The notes under the pieces are model-generated. The model made no database searches. It was given only the letters and a program-made list of their open reading frames with translations, and was not told the DNA's origin. A program made the translations under genes and the position numbers. A stretch of 25,138 nucleotides of DNA from UMGS1933 sp051891435 (GTDB lineage Bacteria; Bacillota; Clostridia; TANB77; CAG-508), in contig JBJFFE010000076.1 in the NCBI GenBank assembly GCA_051891435.1, positions 1 through 25,138 of the forward strand, written 5' to 3'. Shown piece after piece: positions 7,176 through 17,031 of the stretch (within the stretch, counting starts at the first letter, position 1; each line of letters begins with the position of its first letter).

Positions 7176-10100
7176 TTATTCTGCTTCTTCTGTTTGTACT
7201 TCTTCTGTCTCATTTGCTGGTATAGCCATTACATTTTTATAATTTGGCATTCCTGTTCCTGCTGGTATTAATTTTCCTATGATAACATTTTCTTTTAATC
7301 CTATTAATGAGTCTTTCTTTCCTTTTATTGCTGCTTCTGTCAATACCCTTGTTGTTTCCTGGAATGATGCTGCTGATAAGAAGCTTTCTGTAGCTAGTGA
7401 TGCTTTTGTTATACCAAGTAATACTCTTGTTCCTGTTGCCTCTTTCTTTCCTTCTTCTCTCATTTTTTTGTTTATGTCTTCTAATTCATTTCTGTCAATT
7501 AGAGAGCCTGCAAATAGCTTTGTATCTCCTGGGTCTTCTATTTTTACTCTCTTAAGCATTTGTCTACCAATTACTTCTATATGTTTATCATTAATATCAA
7601 CACCTTGGTTTCTATATACTTTTTGAACTTCTGATGTTAGGTATTTAAATACTCCTTCTGGTCCTTTTATTGCAAGTATTTCACTTGGATTTATTGAACC
7701 TTCTGTAATTGCCTCTCCTGCTTCTATTTCATCTCCATCTTTTACTCTTAGTTTTGAACCAAAGCTTATTAAATATGTTTTTGAGTTATCCTTACCTGTT
7801 ACTGTTACTTCTTTTCTCTTCTTAGAATCTGCAATTGATACTTTTCCACTTATTTCAGAAACTACTGCAACACCCTTTGGTTTTCTTGCTTCGAATAATT
7901 CTTCAACCCTTGGAAGACCTTGTGTGATATCTCCTCCTGCTACACCACCTGTATGGAATGTTCTCATTGTAAGCTGTGTACCTGGTTCACCAATTGATTG
8001 TGCAGCTATAATACCTACTGCTTCTCCTATATTTACTTCTTTTCTTGTTGCTAATCCCATACCATAACATTTAGCACATACACCATGTCTTGTTTTACAT
8101 CCAAGTGCAGAACGTACTTTAACACTTGTGTATCCTGCTTCTATGATTTTATCTGCAATATCTGGTGTAATTAGAGTATCTGTATCCACAATTACTTCAC
8201 CTGTTTGTGGATTAACTATATTTTCAAATGCATATCTTCCTACAAGTCTTTCATTAAGTTTTTCTATTATTTGGTTTCCATCTTTAATATCTTCTACTTC
8301 AATATATTCATCTGTTCCACAGTCATGTTCTCTTACTATAATGTCTTGAGAAACATCTACTAACCTTCTTGTTAAGTATCCAGAGTCTGCTGTTCTTAAG
8401 GCAGTATCAGCTAAACCTTTTCTAGCACCATGTGATGAAATAAAGTATTCTAATGCATCTAGTCCCTCTCTAAAGCATGACTTTATTGGAATCTCAACAG
8501 CTTTACCAGATGTATTTGCCATAAGTCCACGCATACCTGCAATTTGACGTAATTGGTTCATATTTCCGTCTTGCTCCAGATTGTGCCATCATATAAATAG
8601 GGTTTAATTCATCAAAATTATCTTTCATAGCTTCTGTAACATCGTCTGTTGCTTTTTCCCACACATTGATAACAGATGCATATCTTTCTTCATTTGTTAT
8701 TAAACCACGTTTATATTGTTTTGATATTTCCTCAACCTTTTTATCTGATTCTGCTAATATTTCTTTTTTGGCTTCTGGAACAGCAACATCTGCAACTGAT
8801 ACTGTAAATGCACCTTTTGTAGCATATTTATATCCTAAAGCTTTAATATAATCTAATACTTCTGCTGTTACATTTAATCCATGTTTATCAATACATTTTG
8901 CAATTATTGTTCCAAGATTCTTCTTCATAACTGGGAAATTAATTTCTTTTTGGAATTCTGTTTCTGGTTTACTTCTATCAACAAATCCTAAATCTTGTGG
9001 AATTCCTTGGTTAAATATTATTTTTCCTACTGTGGTTTCTATTGTTCTTGTTTTTTCTTCACCATTTACCTCTTTTGTTATTCTAACTTTTACTTTAGCA
9101 TGTAAACCCAAGTCTCCATTTTGATATGCAAGTAGGGCTTCGTCCTCATCTTTAAAGTACATTCCTTCTCCTTTTTCTCCTGCAATCTCCATTGTCAAAT
9201 AATAACTTCCCAAAATCATATCTTGTGTTGGTACTGTTACTGGTTTACCGTCTTGTGGCTTAAGTAAGTTATTTACAGAAAGCATTAAATATCTTGCTTC
9301 TGCTTGTGCTTCTGGTGATAATGGAACGTGAACTGCCATTTGGTCTCCGTCGAAGTCAGCATTGAAAGCTGTACAAACTAATGGATGTAATTTTATTGCT
9401 CTACCTTCTACTAATACTGGTTCAAATGCTTGTATACCTAATCTATGTAGAGTTGGCGCACGGTTTAACATTACTGGGTGGTCTTTAATAACCTCTTCTA
9501 ATATATCCCATACTTCTGGTCTTAATTTTTCTACCATTCTTTTTGCGTTCTTTATGTTATGAGCAAGTCCTCTTCCTACTAGCTCTTTCATAACAAATGG
9601 CTTAAATAATTCTACTGCCATTTCTTTTGGGAGACCACATTGATAAATTTTTAATTCTGGTCCAACTACTATAACTGAACGTCCAGAATAGTCAACCCTT
9701 TTTCCTAGTAAGTTTTGTCTAAATCTACCTTGTTTTCCTTTTAGCATATCTGATAATGATTTTAATGGTCTATTTCCAGCTCCTGTTACTGGTCTGCCAC
9801 GTCTGCCATTATCTATTAATGCATCTACAGATTCTTGAAGCATTCTTTTTTCGTTTCTTACTATTATTTCTGGTGCTCCAAGTTCTAATAATCTTTTTAA
9901 TCTGTTATTTCTGTTTATTACTCTTCTATATAAATCATTTAAGTCTGATGTAGCAAATCTACCACCATCTAATTGCACCATTGGTCTTAGTTCTGGTGGA
10001 ATTACCGGAATAACACTCATTATCATCCATTCTGGTTTATTTCCAGATATTCTAAAGCTTTCAACTGTATCTAATCTTTTTACAAGTTTTGCTCTTTTTT

Positions 10101-10722
10101 GTTCAGTTGATTTTTCTATTTCCTTTTTTAATTTTGCTGATAATTTTTCTAAGTCTATTTCTTTTAATAATGTTCTTATAGCTTCTGCTCCCATTTTAGC
10201 TGTAAAAGAACCCTTACCATATTTTTCTTCTGCTTCACGGTATTCTTTTTCTGTTAATACCTGACATTTTGTAAGTCCTGATGTTCCTTTATCTAACACT
10301 ATGTATGATGCGAAATAAATTACTTTCTCCAAGTTTCTTGGTGATATATCTAACATTAATGCGATTCTACTTGGAATTCCTTTAAAATACCAAATATGTG
10401 CAACTGGTGATGCAAGTTCAATATGTCCCATTCTTTCACGTCTTACTTTAGATTTTGTAACTTCAACTCCACATCTATCGCAAATTATTCCTTTATATCT
10501 TATTCTTTTATACTTACCACAATGGCATTCCCAGTCTTTTGTAGGTCCAAATATTTTTTCACAAAATAGTCCATCTTTTTCTGGTTTTAGTGTTCTATAG
10601 TTTATTGTTTCTGGTTTTTTTACTTCACCTTTTGACCATTCTCTTATTTTGTCATCTGATGCAAGTCCTATTTGTATTTTGTCAAAAATTTCTAATTCAT
10701 CTTTGTTTTCTGTATTTTCCAT
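7176..10722 (-). CDS. rpoC: RNA polymerase beta' subunit, read through one CGGA recoding site
   Basis: RpoC is the catalytic beta' subunit of RNA polymerase. In the plain frame it stops after 739 residues at 8503. At codon 719 (CGG, 8568-8566), skipping one base gives GGA and joins the second frame in the middle of the invariant SGARGN motif, for a normal total of 1181 residues. Seen in part one: the N-terminal zinc site (Cys66, 68, 81, 84) and the catalytic NADFDGD (454-460, Asp456/458/460). In part two: the second zinc cysteines (HDCG and CKTRHGVCAKC) and the C-terminal repeats. Without the shift the whole C-terminal 40% is lost, which should be lethal. The start has an AAGGAGG site. The gap to rpoB is unusually long (263 bases) and holds a repeat and a possible promoter. 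Confidence 0.93.
8565..8568 (-). other. CGGA recoding site in rpoC
   Basis: The coding strand reads GCA AGA CGG AAA in the old frame and GCA AGA (C) GGA AAT ATG in the restored one. The glycine lies in SGARGN, which is near-universal in beta' subunits. The flanking residues match the family on both sides, so exactly one extra base is present, and it is the C before GGA. Confidence 0.9.
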
Positions 10723-10821
10723 TTATGTGTAACCCTCCTTGTACACAAGAATTATTAATTTTTCAAAATTACATTTTTTCTGATAAAATATACATTGCTA
10801 GAACAATTCCCTAAAGTTTAT

Positions 10822-10850
10822 ATTTTATTTTAATGTAATTCTCTATTCAA
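10822..10850 (-). promoter_or_regulatory. Possible internal promoter for rpoC
   Basis: TTGAAT (10850-10845), 17 bases and TAAAAT (10827-10822) point toward rpoC. It lies in the long rpoB-rpoC gap, just downstream of the GC-rich repeat. Confidence 0.45.
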
Positions 10851-10877
10851 TTTCTATATTTTGCATATTGCAAGCAT

Positions 10878-10956
10878 TGTAGGGGTCGCTGTCCTCGGCG
10901 ACCCGAAATACACATATCATTTTTATACGGGGCGCCCTGGAGTGCGCCCCCTACAC
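10878..10956. repeat. GC-rich double-hairpin repeat, family B, copy 1
   Basis: The element starts TGTAGGGG and ends CCCCCTACAC. It has two hairpins, GGGTCGC...GCGACCC and GGGGCGC...GCGCCCC, separated by an A/T spacer, and its outer ends are also complementary. Its base composition contrasts sharply with the A/T-rich flanks. It separates rpoB from rpoC. Related copies are at 17791-17871 and 25107-25138. Confidence 0.9.
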
Positions 10957-10985
10957 GTTTACAATAAATTTATTCATTTAATTTT

Positions 10986-13900
10986 TTATTCCTCAAATGA
11001 GTCATCATCATTTTCTAAATTGTCTTCTGCAAGTTCATTGTCAAATATATCGCTATCATCTTCATCATCTAGAAGGATTTCATCTTCGATGAATTCATCA
11101 CTCAATTCTTCATCATCTACAATCGCTTCTTCTGGTTCTATAAGAGCGTCTTTGTCTTCTATATTAAAGTCTATACCCTCATCAACATCTTCTTTAAGTT
11201 CTAATTCTTCATCATCTTTAGAATATAGTCGAACATCTAGACCCAAACTTTGTAGTTCTTTTATTAAAACTTTAAAGCTTTCTGGTACTCCTGGTTCTGG
11301 AACATTATCTCCTTTAACAATTGCTTCATATGTTTTTACTCTTCCTACAACATCGTCTGATTTTATTGTTAAAATTTCTTGAAGAGTATATGCTGCACCA
11401 TATGCTTCTAATGCCCAAACCTCCATTTCACCAAATCTTTGTCCACCGAATTGAGCTTTACCTCCTAGAGGTTGTTGTGTTACAAGTGAGTAAGGTCCTG
11501 TAGAACGAGCATGTATTTTGTCATCAACTAAATGGTGAAGTTTTAACATGTACATTACACCAACTGTAATTGGTTTATCAAATGGTTCTCCTGTTCTACC
11601 ATCATAAAGAATTGTTTTTCCATCTTCTGATAATCCAGATTCTTTTAACATTTCTTCTATATCTTCTTCTGATGCACCATCAAATACTGGTGTTGCAACT
11701 TTTAATCCAAGTAATCTTGCAGCTGCTCCTAAATGAACCTCTAAAACTTGACCTAAGTTCATACGAGAAGGTACACCTAATGGATTTAATACAACATCCA
11801 CTGGAGTTCCATCTGGCATAAATGGCATATCTTCAACTGGTAATATTCTTGAAACAACACCTTTGTTACCGTGACGTCCAGCCATTTTATCTCCAACAGA
11901 AATTTTTCTTTTTTGAGCTATATATACTCTAATTACTTCATTTACACCAGGTCCAAGCTCCTCTGAGTTATCTCTTGTATAAACTTTTACATCAACTATT
12001 GTTCCTGCTTCTCCATGTGGTACCCTTAAAGATGTATCACGTACTTCTCTTGCCTTTTCACCAAATATAGCACGTAGTAATCTTTCTTCTGCAGTAAGTT
12101 CTGTTTCTCCTTTTGGAGTAACCTTTCCAACTAAAATATCTCCTGGTCTTACTTCTGCACCAATTCTTATAATACCTCTTTCATCTAGGTCTTTTAATCC
12201 ATCTTCTCCAACATTTGGGATGTCTCTAGTTATTTCTTCTGCTCCAAGTTTTGTATCACGGCATTCACAGTCATATTCTTCAATGTGTATAGATGTATAA
12301 ACATCTTCTTTTACTAGTCTTTCACTTAACAATATAGCATCCTCGTAGTTATAACCTTCCCAAGTTGTGAATGCAATAAGTACGTTTTTACCTAATGCCA
12401 TTTCTCCGTTTTGTGTTGAAGGTCCGTCTGCAATAACGTCTCCTGCTTTAACTTTTTCACCTTTTACAACAATTGGTTTTTGGTTAATACATGTTCCGCC
12501 ATTTGTTCTTTTGAATTTACGTAGTTTATATGTATCTATACCAGATTTTGTTTTTATTGTAATGTCGTCCCCAGTTACTTTTTCAACAACACCATCATTT
12601 TCTGCTAATATTGTAATTCCACAGTCTTTTGCTGCCCTATATTCAATACCTGTTCCAACTATTGGTGAATCTGTAATCATAAGTGGAACTGCTTGACGTT
12701 GCATGTTTGCACCCATTAAGGCACGGTTTGCGTCATCATGCTCTAAGAAAGGTATCATTGCAGCAGCAACTGAAACTAATTGTTTTGGAGAAACATCAAC
12801 AAAATCAACTTTGTCTGCTTCAACTTCTATTATTTCATCTAAGTATCTTACTTTTATTTTCTTATTTACAAATTTTCCATCTTTATCAAGTGGTTCTGAT
12901 GCTTGAGCTATAATATGTCCATCTTCTTCATCTGCTGTCATATATACAACTTCATCAGTTACCTTATGTGTTTTTGGGTCTACTTTTCTATATGGTGTTT
13001 CAACAAATCCATATTCATTTATAATTGCAAATGTTGAAAGTGCTGAGATAAGTCCTATGTTTGGTCCTTCTGGAGATTCTATTGGGCATAATCTTCCATA
13101 GTGAGTATAGTGAACGTCACGAACTTCAAATCCTGCTCTTTCTCTTGAAAGTCCACCTGGTCCTAAGGCAGAAATTCTTCTTTTATGTGTTAATTCTGAA
13201 AGTGGGTTTGTTTGATCCATGAATTGTGATAATTGAGAGCTTCCAAAGAATTCTCTAATTGCTGATGTGATTGGTTTTGTATTAATTAATGTTTGTGGCG
13301 TAATTACATCTAAGTCTTGAATTGTCATTCTTTCTCTTACAACTCTTTCTAGTCTTGTTAAACCAATTCTAAATTGATTTTGTAATAATTCTCCAACACA
13401 TCTAATACGTCTATTTCCTAAATGGTCTATATCATCAACATTTCCTAAATTATATTGTAAGTTGATTAAGTAATTAATTGATGAAATAATGTCTTCTGTT
13501 GAAATATGTTTTGGAATTAATTCTTCCATTCTTTCTTCAATTACTTTTTCTAAATCTTTTTTAGCCGTATTTTCTAAAATATTTTTTAATACTTCATAGT
13601 TAACATTTTCTTTTATTGTAAGATTTTTAAGTTTAACAAAAGAGTGGATATCAACTGTTCCATTTCCTATAATTCTTACTTTTTTGTCATTTACTTTAAC
13701 ATCTACAACATTTATTCCTGAGTTTTGAATGTCTTTAGCAACTTCTGGAGTTATGACATTATCTGCCTCAACAAATACTTCTCCTGTTTCACTATTCACT
13801 ATATCATTAAATGCTACTTGGTTTGCTATTCTTGAAGCTAAACTTAGTTTTTTATTAAATTTATATCTTCCAACTTTTGCTAAATCATATCTTCTTGGAT

Positions 13901-14678
13901 CAAAGAATAAATTGTTAAATAAATTTCTTGCTGCATCTACTGTTGGTAATTCACCTGGTCTTAATTTTTTGTATATTTCTACTATTGCCTCATCTGCAGT
14001 TTTTACTGTGTCTTTAGCTATTGTAGCAAGTATCGTTTCTTCTTCTCCAAATAAATCTATTATTTGTTCATCTGATACTAGTCCAATTGCTCTTAATAAT
14101 GTTGTAACTGGTAATTTTCTTGTTCTATCTATTCTTACATAGAAAACATCATTTGCATCTGTTTCATATTCAAGCCATGCTCCACGAATTGGCATAACTG
14201 TTGCTTTATATAGTTTTTTACCTGTTTTATCGTAATCAGATTCATAATAGCATCCTGGTGATCTTACAAGCTGACTTACAACAACTCTTTCTGCACCGTT
14301 TATAATAAATGTTCCGCTATCTGTCATAAGTGGGAAATCGCCTAAATAAATTTCCTGCTCTTTTATTTCTCCTGTTTCACGATTTATTAATCTTACTTTA
14401 ACATGTAATCTTGTTGAATATGTAGCATCTCTTTCTTTTGCTTCTTCTAATGAGTATTTTGTTTCTTCCTCCATATAATAGTCGAAAAATTCTAATACTA
14501 AATTTCCTGTGTAATCAATAATTGGTGAAATATCTCTTAGTACTTCTCCTAGTCCTTCTTTAACAAACCAATCATAAGAATCTTTTTGTACTTGAATTAA
14601 ATTTGGTATGTCAATAAAGTCCCCAATTCTTGCAAAGGTTTTTCTCTTTGCTTTTCCAATGTCCATGTCTGTTAACAA
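10986..14678 (-). CDS. rpoB: RNA polymerase beta subunit with acidic C-terminal tail
   Basis: RpoB is the beta subunit of RNA polymerase. The 1230 residues run from ARIGDFIDIPNLI through the rifampicin-region motifs (SQLSQFMDQTNPLSELTHKR, then LGPGGLSRERAGFEVRD) to the catalytic-side GDKMAGRHGNKG and the C-terminal GGKAQFGGQRFGEMEVWALEA. I chose the TTG at 14678, because GGGAG lies about ten bases upstream; the ATG at 14666 is a second option. The last 76 residues are extraordinarily acidic (41 Asp/Glu) and look like an added disordered tail. No in-frame CGG occurs in its 1230 codons. The usual upstream neighbours rplJ-rplL are absent; the gene has its own promoter and leader. Confidence 0.97.
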   Translation of the reverse strand: MLTDMDIGKAKRKTFARIGDFIDIPNLIQVQKDSYDWFVKEGLGEVLRDISPIIDYTGNLVLEFFDYYMEEETKYSLEEAKERDATYSTRLHVKVRLINRETGEIKEQEIYLGDFPLMTDSGTFIINGAERVVVSQLVRSPGCYYESDYDKTGKKLYKATVMPIRGAWLEYETDANDVFYVRIDRTRKLPVTTLLRAIGLVSDEQIIDLFGEEETILATIAKDTVKTADEAIVEIYKKLRPGELPTVDAARNLFNNLFFDPRRYDLAKVGRYKFNKKLSLASRIANQVAFNDIVNSETGEVFVEADNVITPEVAKDIQNSGINVVDVKVNDKKVRIIGNGTVDIHSFVKLKNLTIKENVNYEVLKNILENTAKKDLEKVIEERMEELIPKHISTEDIISSINYLINLQYNLGNVDDIDHLGNRRIRCVGELLQNQFRIGLTRLERVVRERMTIQDLDVITPQTLINTKPITSAIREFFGSSQLSQFMDQTNPLSELTHKRRISALGPGGLSRERAGFEVRDVHYTHYGRLCPIESPEGPNIGLISALSTFAIINEYGFVETPYRKVDPKTHKVTDEVVYMTADEEDGHIIAQASEPLDKDGKFVNKKIKVRYLDEIIEVEADKVDFVDVSPKQLVSVAAAMIPFLEHDDANRALMGANMQRQAVPLMITDSPIVGTGIEYRAAKDCGITILAENDGVVEKVTGDDITIKTKSGIDTYKLRKFKRTNGGTCINQKPIVVKGEKVKAGDVIADGPSTQNGEMALGKNVLIAFTTWEGYNYEDAILLSERLVKEDVYTSIHIEEYDCECRDTKLGAEEITRDIPNVGEDGLKDLDERGIIRIGAEVRPGDILVGKVTPKGETELTAEERLLRAIFGEKAREVRDTSLRVPHGEAGTIVDVKVYTRDNSEELGPGVNEVIRVYIAQKRKISVGDKMAGRHGNKGVVSRILPVEDMPFMPDGTPVDVVLNPLGVPSRMNLGQVLEVHLGAAARLLGLKVATPVFDGASEEDIEEMLKESGLSEDGKTILYDGRTGEPFDKPITVGVMYMLKLHHLVDDKIHARSTGPYSLVTQQPLGGKAQFGGQRFGEMEVWALEAYGAAYTLQEILTIKSDDVVGRVKTYEAIVKGDNVPEPGVPESFKVLIKELQSLGLDVRLYSKDDEELELKEDVDEGIDFNIEDKDALIEPEEAIVDDEELSDEFIEDEILLDDEDDSDIFDNELAEDNLENDDDSFEE

Positions 14679-15009
14679 AATAAATCAACTCCCTTTATTT
14701 TTTTGAGCAGGATATATTCTTTTTTTAAAGGAAGTCCCTCTTAAAAATAAAATGTTTTATTTACTCGCAAAGCCGTACTGCCCTAAGCGGTTTCGTTTTT
14801 AATAATCTTAGATTAAATTTAATTCCTCTCCCTTTAAATTATAAATAACAAAAGCAAAAAAGTGTAGTTAGATTTTTATCTAAATTAGATATAATTTTCT
14901 TATATCCCCTACACTTTTATTAATTTTAATTTATTAAAATTTTGCTGTTTTCTATTTTAATCACCATCTATATATTATTTGCACATTTTGACAAAACGTG
15001 AAAATATGC
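14679..15009 (-). promoter_or_regulatory. Long structured 5' leader of rpoB
   Basis: About 330 bases separate the predicted transcription start from rpoB, with no gene inside. The leader holds a branched hairpin ending in a T run (14918-14858). It then has a locally GC-rich segment around 14797-14764 that can form an imperfect hairpin, and finally the rpoB binding site. This layout suits attenuation of rpoBC, but no known leader class is recognised. Confidence 0.5.
14858..14918. terminator. Branched hairpin with T runs in the rpoB leader
   Basis: AAAAGTGTAG (14858-14867) pairs with CTACACTTTT (14909-14918). Inside are two smaller hairpins (TTAGAT/ATCTAA at 14868-14883, and ATATAA/TTATAT). 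T-rich sequence follows on the minus strand, so it could stop or attenuate transcription into rpoB. The plus-strand side is also T-rich. Confidence 0.6.
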
Positions 15010-15017
15010 TTTATAAT
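14988..15017 (+). promoter_or_regulatory. Plus-strand consensus promoter facing the membrane-protein gene
   Basis: TTGACA (14988-14993), 18 bases and TATAAT (15012-15017) form a perfect pair of hexamers. Transcription would run antisense into the gene at 15073-16830. Its -10 region overlaps that of the rpoB promoter on the other strand, so the two promoters face each other. Confidence 0.5.
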
Positions 15018-15045
15018 AATACCATACATCCCTAGGGCTTGTCAA
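15016..15045 (-). promoter_or_regulatory. Promoter of rpoB-rpoC
   Basis: TTGACA (15045-15040), 18 bases and TATTAT (15021-15016) give a start near 15009. It is the best candidate for the rpoBC operon and lies directly after the upstream gene's stop codon. Confidence 0.75.
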
Positions 15046-15072
15046 GGTTTTGGTGAAATTTTTTAATTTTTA

Positions 15073-16830
15073 TTATACATTTATATCCAAGAACATATTA
15101 ATATCATCTAAAGATATAGCTCCATTTTCTGATTCAACTTTTACAATATAGCTATAGTTATCTTCTAGTTTACATACAAAATATAAATTTACATATGCTG
15201 AATAATCGTCATTATATGTTATTGTCCTAAATTTATATGTTCTACCATTTACATCATAATCTGAAGATTCGCTAATTTCCTGATTTTGGTAAAGATTAGA
15301 TGTCAGTATAAATTCTTCATCTAAATTGTCCAAATATGTATCCATATCAGTATTTTCTACAAAAACATATATTGAATTATAATTTTCATCTGTATACATT
15401 TTATAATCTTCGGTATTATAATTTGAAGCTATAAATGTTGTTGGAACATTATATGTTACTGTTTTACCATTATATTTAATTATTGGCTCATCGCTATTTA
15501 GGTTTCCTACATTTTTAATATTATTTAGTAATGAACTTTGCTCTATAAGCTCATATAATTTTGAGTTTTGTAAATTAGTCATAAATTTTTCTTGATCTTC
15601 TTCACTTAGTTCATCAATTAATACAGCATCTTGTACATCTGTTTTTTGAATTTCTACACCGTATGTGAAATCATAATCACAGTTTATATTTATTGTTCCA
15701 TATTCTTCTTGTGCCATTGAAATTACTAGTTTACCTTTGTAATTATTTCCGTCTTTTATAGAATTTCCTTTCATTATTAGTTGAACACCTTCAATTTCTG
15801 TTGTTGCTTCAAATGCTGTTTGATTATCTTTATTTTCGTAACTATATACTACAACAAATTCTTCTTCATCTGAAGTTACTGTAATGGTTCCTGTTACTTT
15901 GTTTTTGTTTTCTTTTTTATCTTCAACTGTTACTTTTAATTGTTCCGTTCTTTCTCCATTATATTCTTCATACATTGCAAATTCAGATTTTACTTCTCCA
16001 ATAGTTAGAAACATTCCTACTACTGTATCTTCTCCATCTTTAAAATCAGCAGAAAATCCAACTAATTTATTTAATAAACCTTTTGTATATATTGAAATTA
16101 TAGCTCTAGATTCTTCATCATATGTTTCATCTTCAAGTTCTGCAAGCATTTCATCTATTCCGCTAATTACATCTTCTTTGTACTCTCCAAGTGCATTATT
16201 AAATATTTCGTTTTGTTTTAAATTTCCTAAAAATTCTTTGCATAATGCAATAAATTGTTCTTGGCTTAAATCCAAAGTTGATATCTTTGTACTTCCATTT
16301 TTACTTTGTGTAAACTCTTGTTTTGAAATTACATTTATTAATTCATTTTCTAATGCTTCTAGCATTTTATTTGGATCTAGTTTTAAGTCTTGTACAGAAT
16401 CTTCTGTTTCTACTGGTATTTCTAAATATTTATCTAGCCAGTCTGGTAGGTATGCATATCCTTTTTGGTCTTGTAAAAGAATGTAAGCATTTAAAAGGCT
16501 ATTTTCATCGTATATAACATTAAAGTTTTCATTTACTATCATATTTTTTGTATCAACAGCCATATCTAAAGTTATGCTGGATGTTTCTAGTACATCATTA
16601 ATTGCTTGAATCTTCTCTTCTTCTGACTCTATATTGGCTGATAAAGTCATTTTACCCTTAAGAGTTGTCGTTTCTTCTTCATCTTTTAAAGCTCCAAATA
16701 CTTTACTAATAGATTTTGTAAATATTTTTTCTGGGGTGCTATTTAATGTTAAATAAGCAAATCCTCCAATTAAAACTAATACAATTATTATTACTGGTAT
16801 TAGTATAAATAATAATTTTTTATTTCTCAT
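15073..16830 (-). CDS. Membrane-anchored extracytoplasmic protein of unknown function
   Basis: The 585 residues begin MRNKK followed by a strongly hydrophobic segment (about 5-29), then a long polar region rich in Asp, Glu, Asn and Tyr. This indicates a signal anchor with the bulk outside the membrane. There is no lipobox cysteine. Repeated beta-strand-like stretches (for example TGTITVTSDEEEFVVVYSYENKD, cut here as two adjacent motifs TGTITVT and VVVYSYEN) suggest a beta-rich fold, but I recognise no domain. AAGGAGTG precedes the ATG, and the gene has its own extended -10 promoter. It lies between the cell-wall enzyme gene and rpoB; a surface role is an inference from topology only. Confidence 0.85.
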   Translation of the reverse strand: MRNKKLLFILIPVIIIVLVLIGGFAYLTLNSTPEKIFTKSISKVFGALKDEEETTTLKGKMTLSANIESEEEKIQAINDVLETSSITLDMAVDTKNMIVNENFNVIYDENSLLNAYILLQDQKGYAYLPDWLDKYLEIPVETEDSVQDLKLDPNKMLEALENELINVISKQEFTQSKNGSTKISTLDLSQEQFIALCKEFLGNLKQNEIFNNALGEYKEDVISGIDEMLAELEDETYDEESRAIISIYTKGLLNKLVGFSADFKDGEDTVVGMFLTIGEVKSEFAMYEEYNGERTEQLKVTVEDKKENKNKVTGTITVTSDEEEFVVVYSYENKDNQTAFEATTEIEGVQLIMKGNSIKDGNNYKGKLVISMAQEEYGTININCDYDFTYGVEIQKTDVQDAVLIDELSEEDQEKFMTNLQNSKLYELIEQSSLLNNIKNVGNLNSDEPIIKYNGKTVTYNVPTTFIASNYNTEDYKMYTDENYNSIYVFVENTDMDTYLDNLDEEFILTSNLYQNQEISESSDYDVNGRTYKFRTITYNDDYSAYVNLYFVCKLEDNYSYIVKVESENGAISLDDINMFLDINV

Positions 16831-16852
16831 AAAATCACTCCTTATGTTATTT

Positions 16853-16881
16853 ATTATAACATACCATTTTTTTATTGAAAA
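16853..16881 (-). promoter_or_regulatory. Promoter of the membrane-protein gene
   Basis: TTTTCA (16881-16876), 17 bases and TATAAT (16858-16853) with an upstream TG (TGTTATAAT, extended -10) lie about 20 bases before the start codon. Confidence 0.6.
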
Positions 16882-16897
16882 GTAATTTTTCTGAAAA

Positions 16898-17018
16898 AAT
16901 TGTAGTTTAGATGTTAGAAGTTAGAGATTAGAAATTAGAAAATATAGAGCGAAGGCTTACGAAGGCTTGCTTTTCTCTAACTTCTAACTTCTAATATCTA
17001 ACCTCTAAATTACAATTT
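16898..17018. repeat. Palindromic repeat, family A, copy 3
   Basis: It is a near copy of the element at 2324-2428, with the same orientation of the central GCGAAGGCTTACGAAGGC-like segment and the same AAATTGTAG and TTACAATTT ends. It fills the gap between the L,D-transpeptidase and the membrane-protein gene, and as RNA would form a long hairpin. Confidence 0.9.
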
Positions 17019-17031
17019 GTCTATCAAAAAA

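Noticed and set aside
10861..11382. Plus-strand frame of 173 serine-rich residues
   Set aside because: It is the complement of the acidic 3' end of rpoB joined to a GC-rich repeat, with no ribosome binding site.
14764..14797. GC-rich segment in the rpoB leader as a known ribosomal-protein leader (L10 type)
   Set aside because: The pairing is imperfect, no rplJ follows, and the conserved L10-leader features are not visible.
15884..16486. Plus-strand frame of 200 residues opposite the membrane-protein gene
   Set aside because: It has serine/phenylalanine/leucine-rich shadow composition and no binding site; the minus-strand gene has a start, signal anchor and promoter.
2324..17018. TTAGA-rich repeats as a CRISPR array
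   Set aside because: The copies are kilobases apart, palindromic and without regular spacers, and no cas genes are present.
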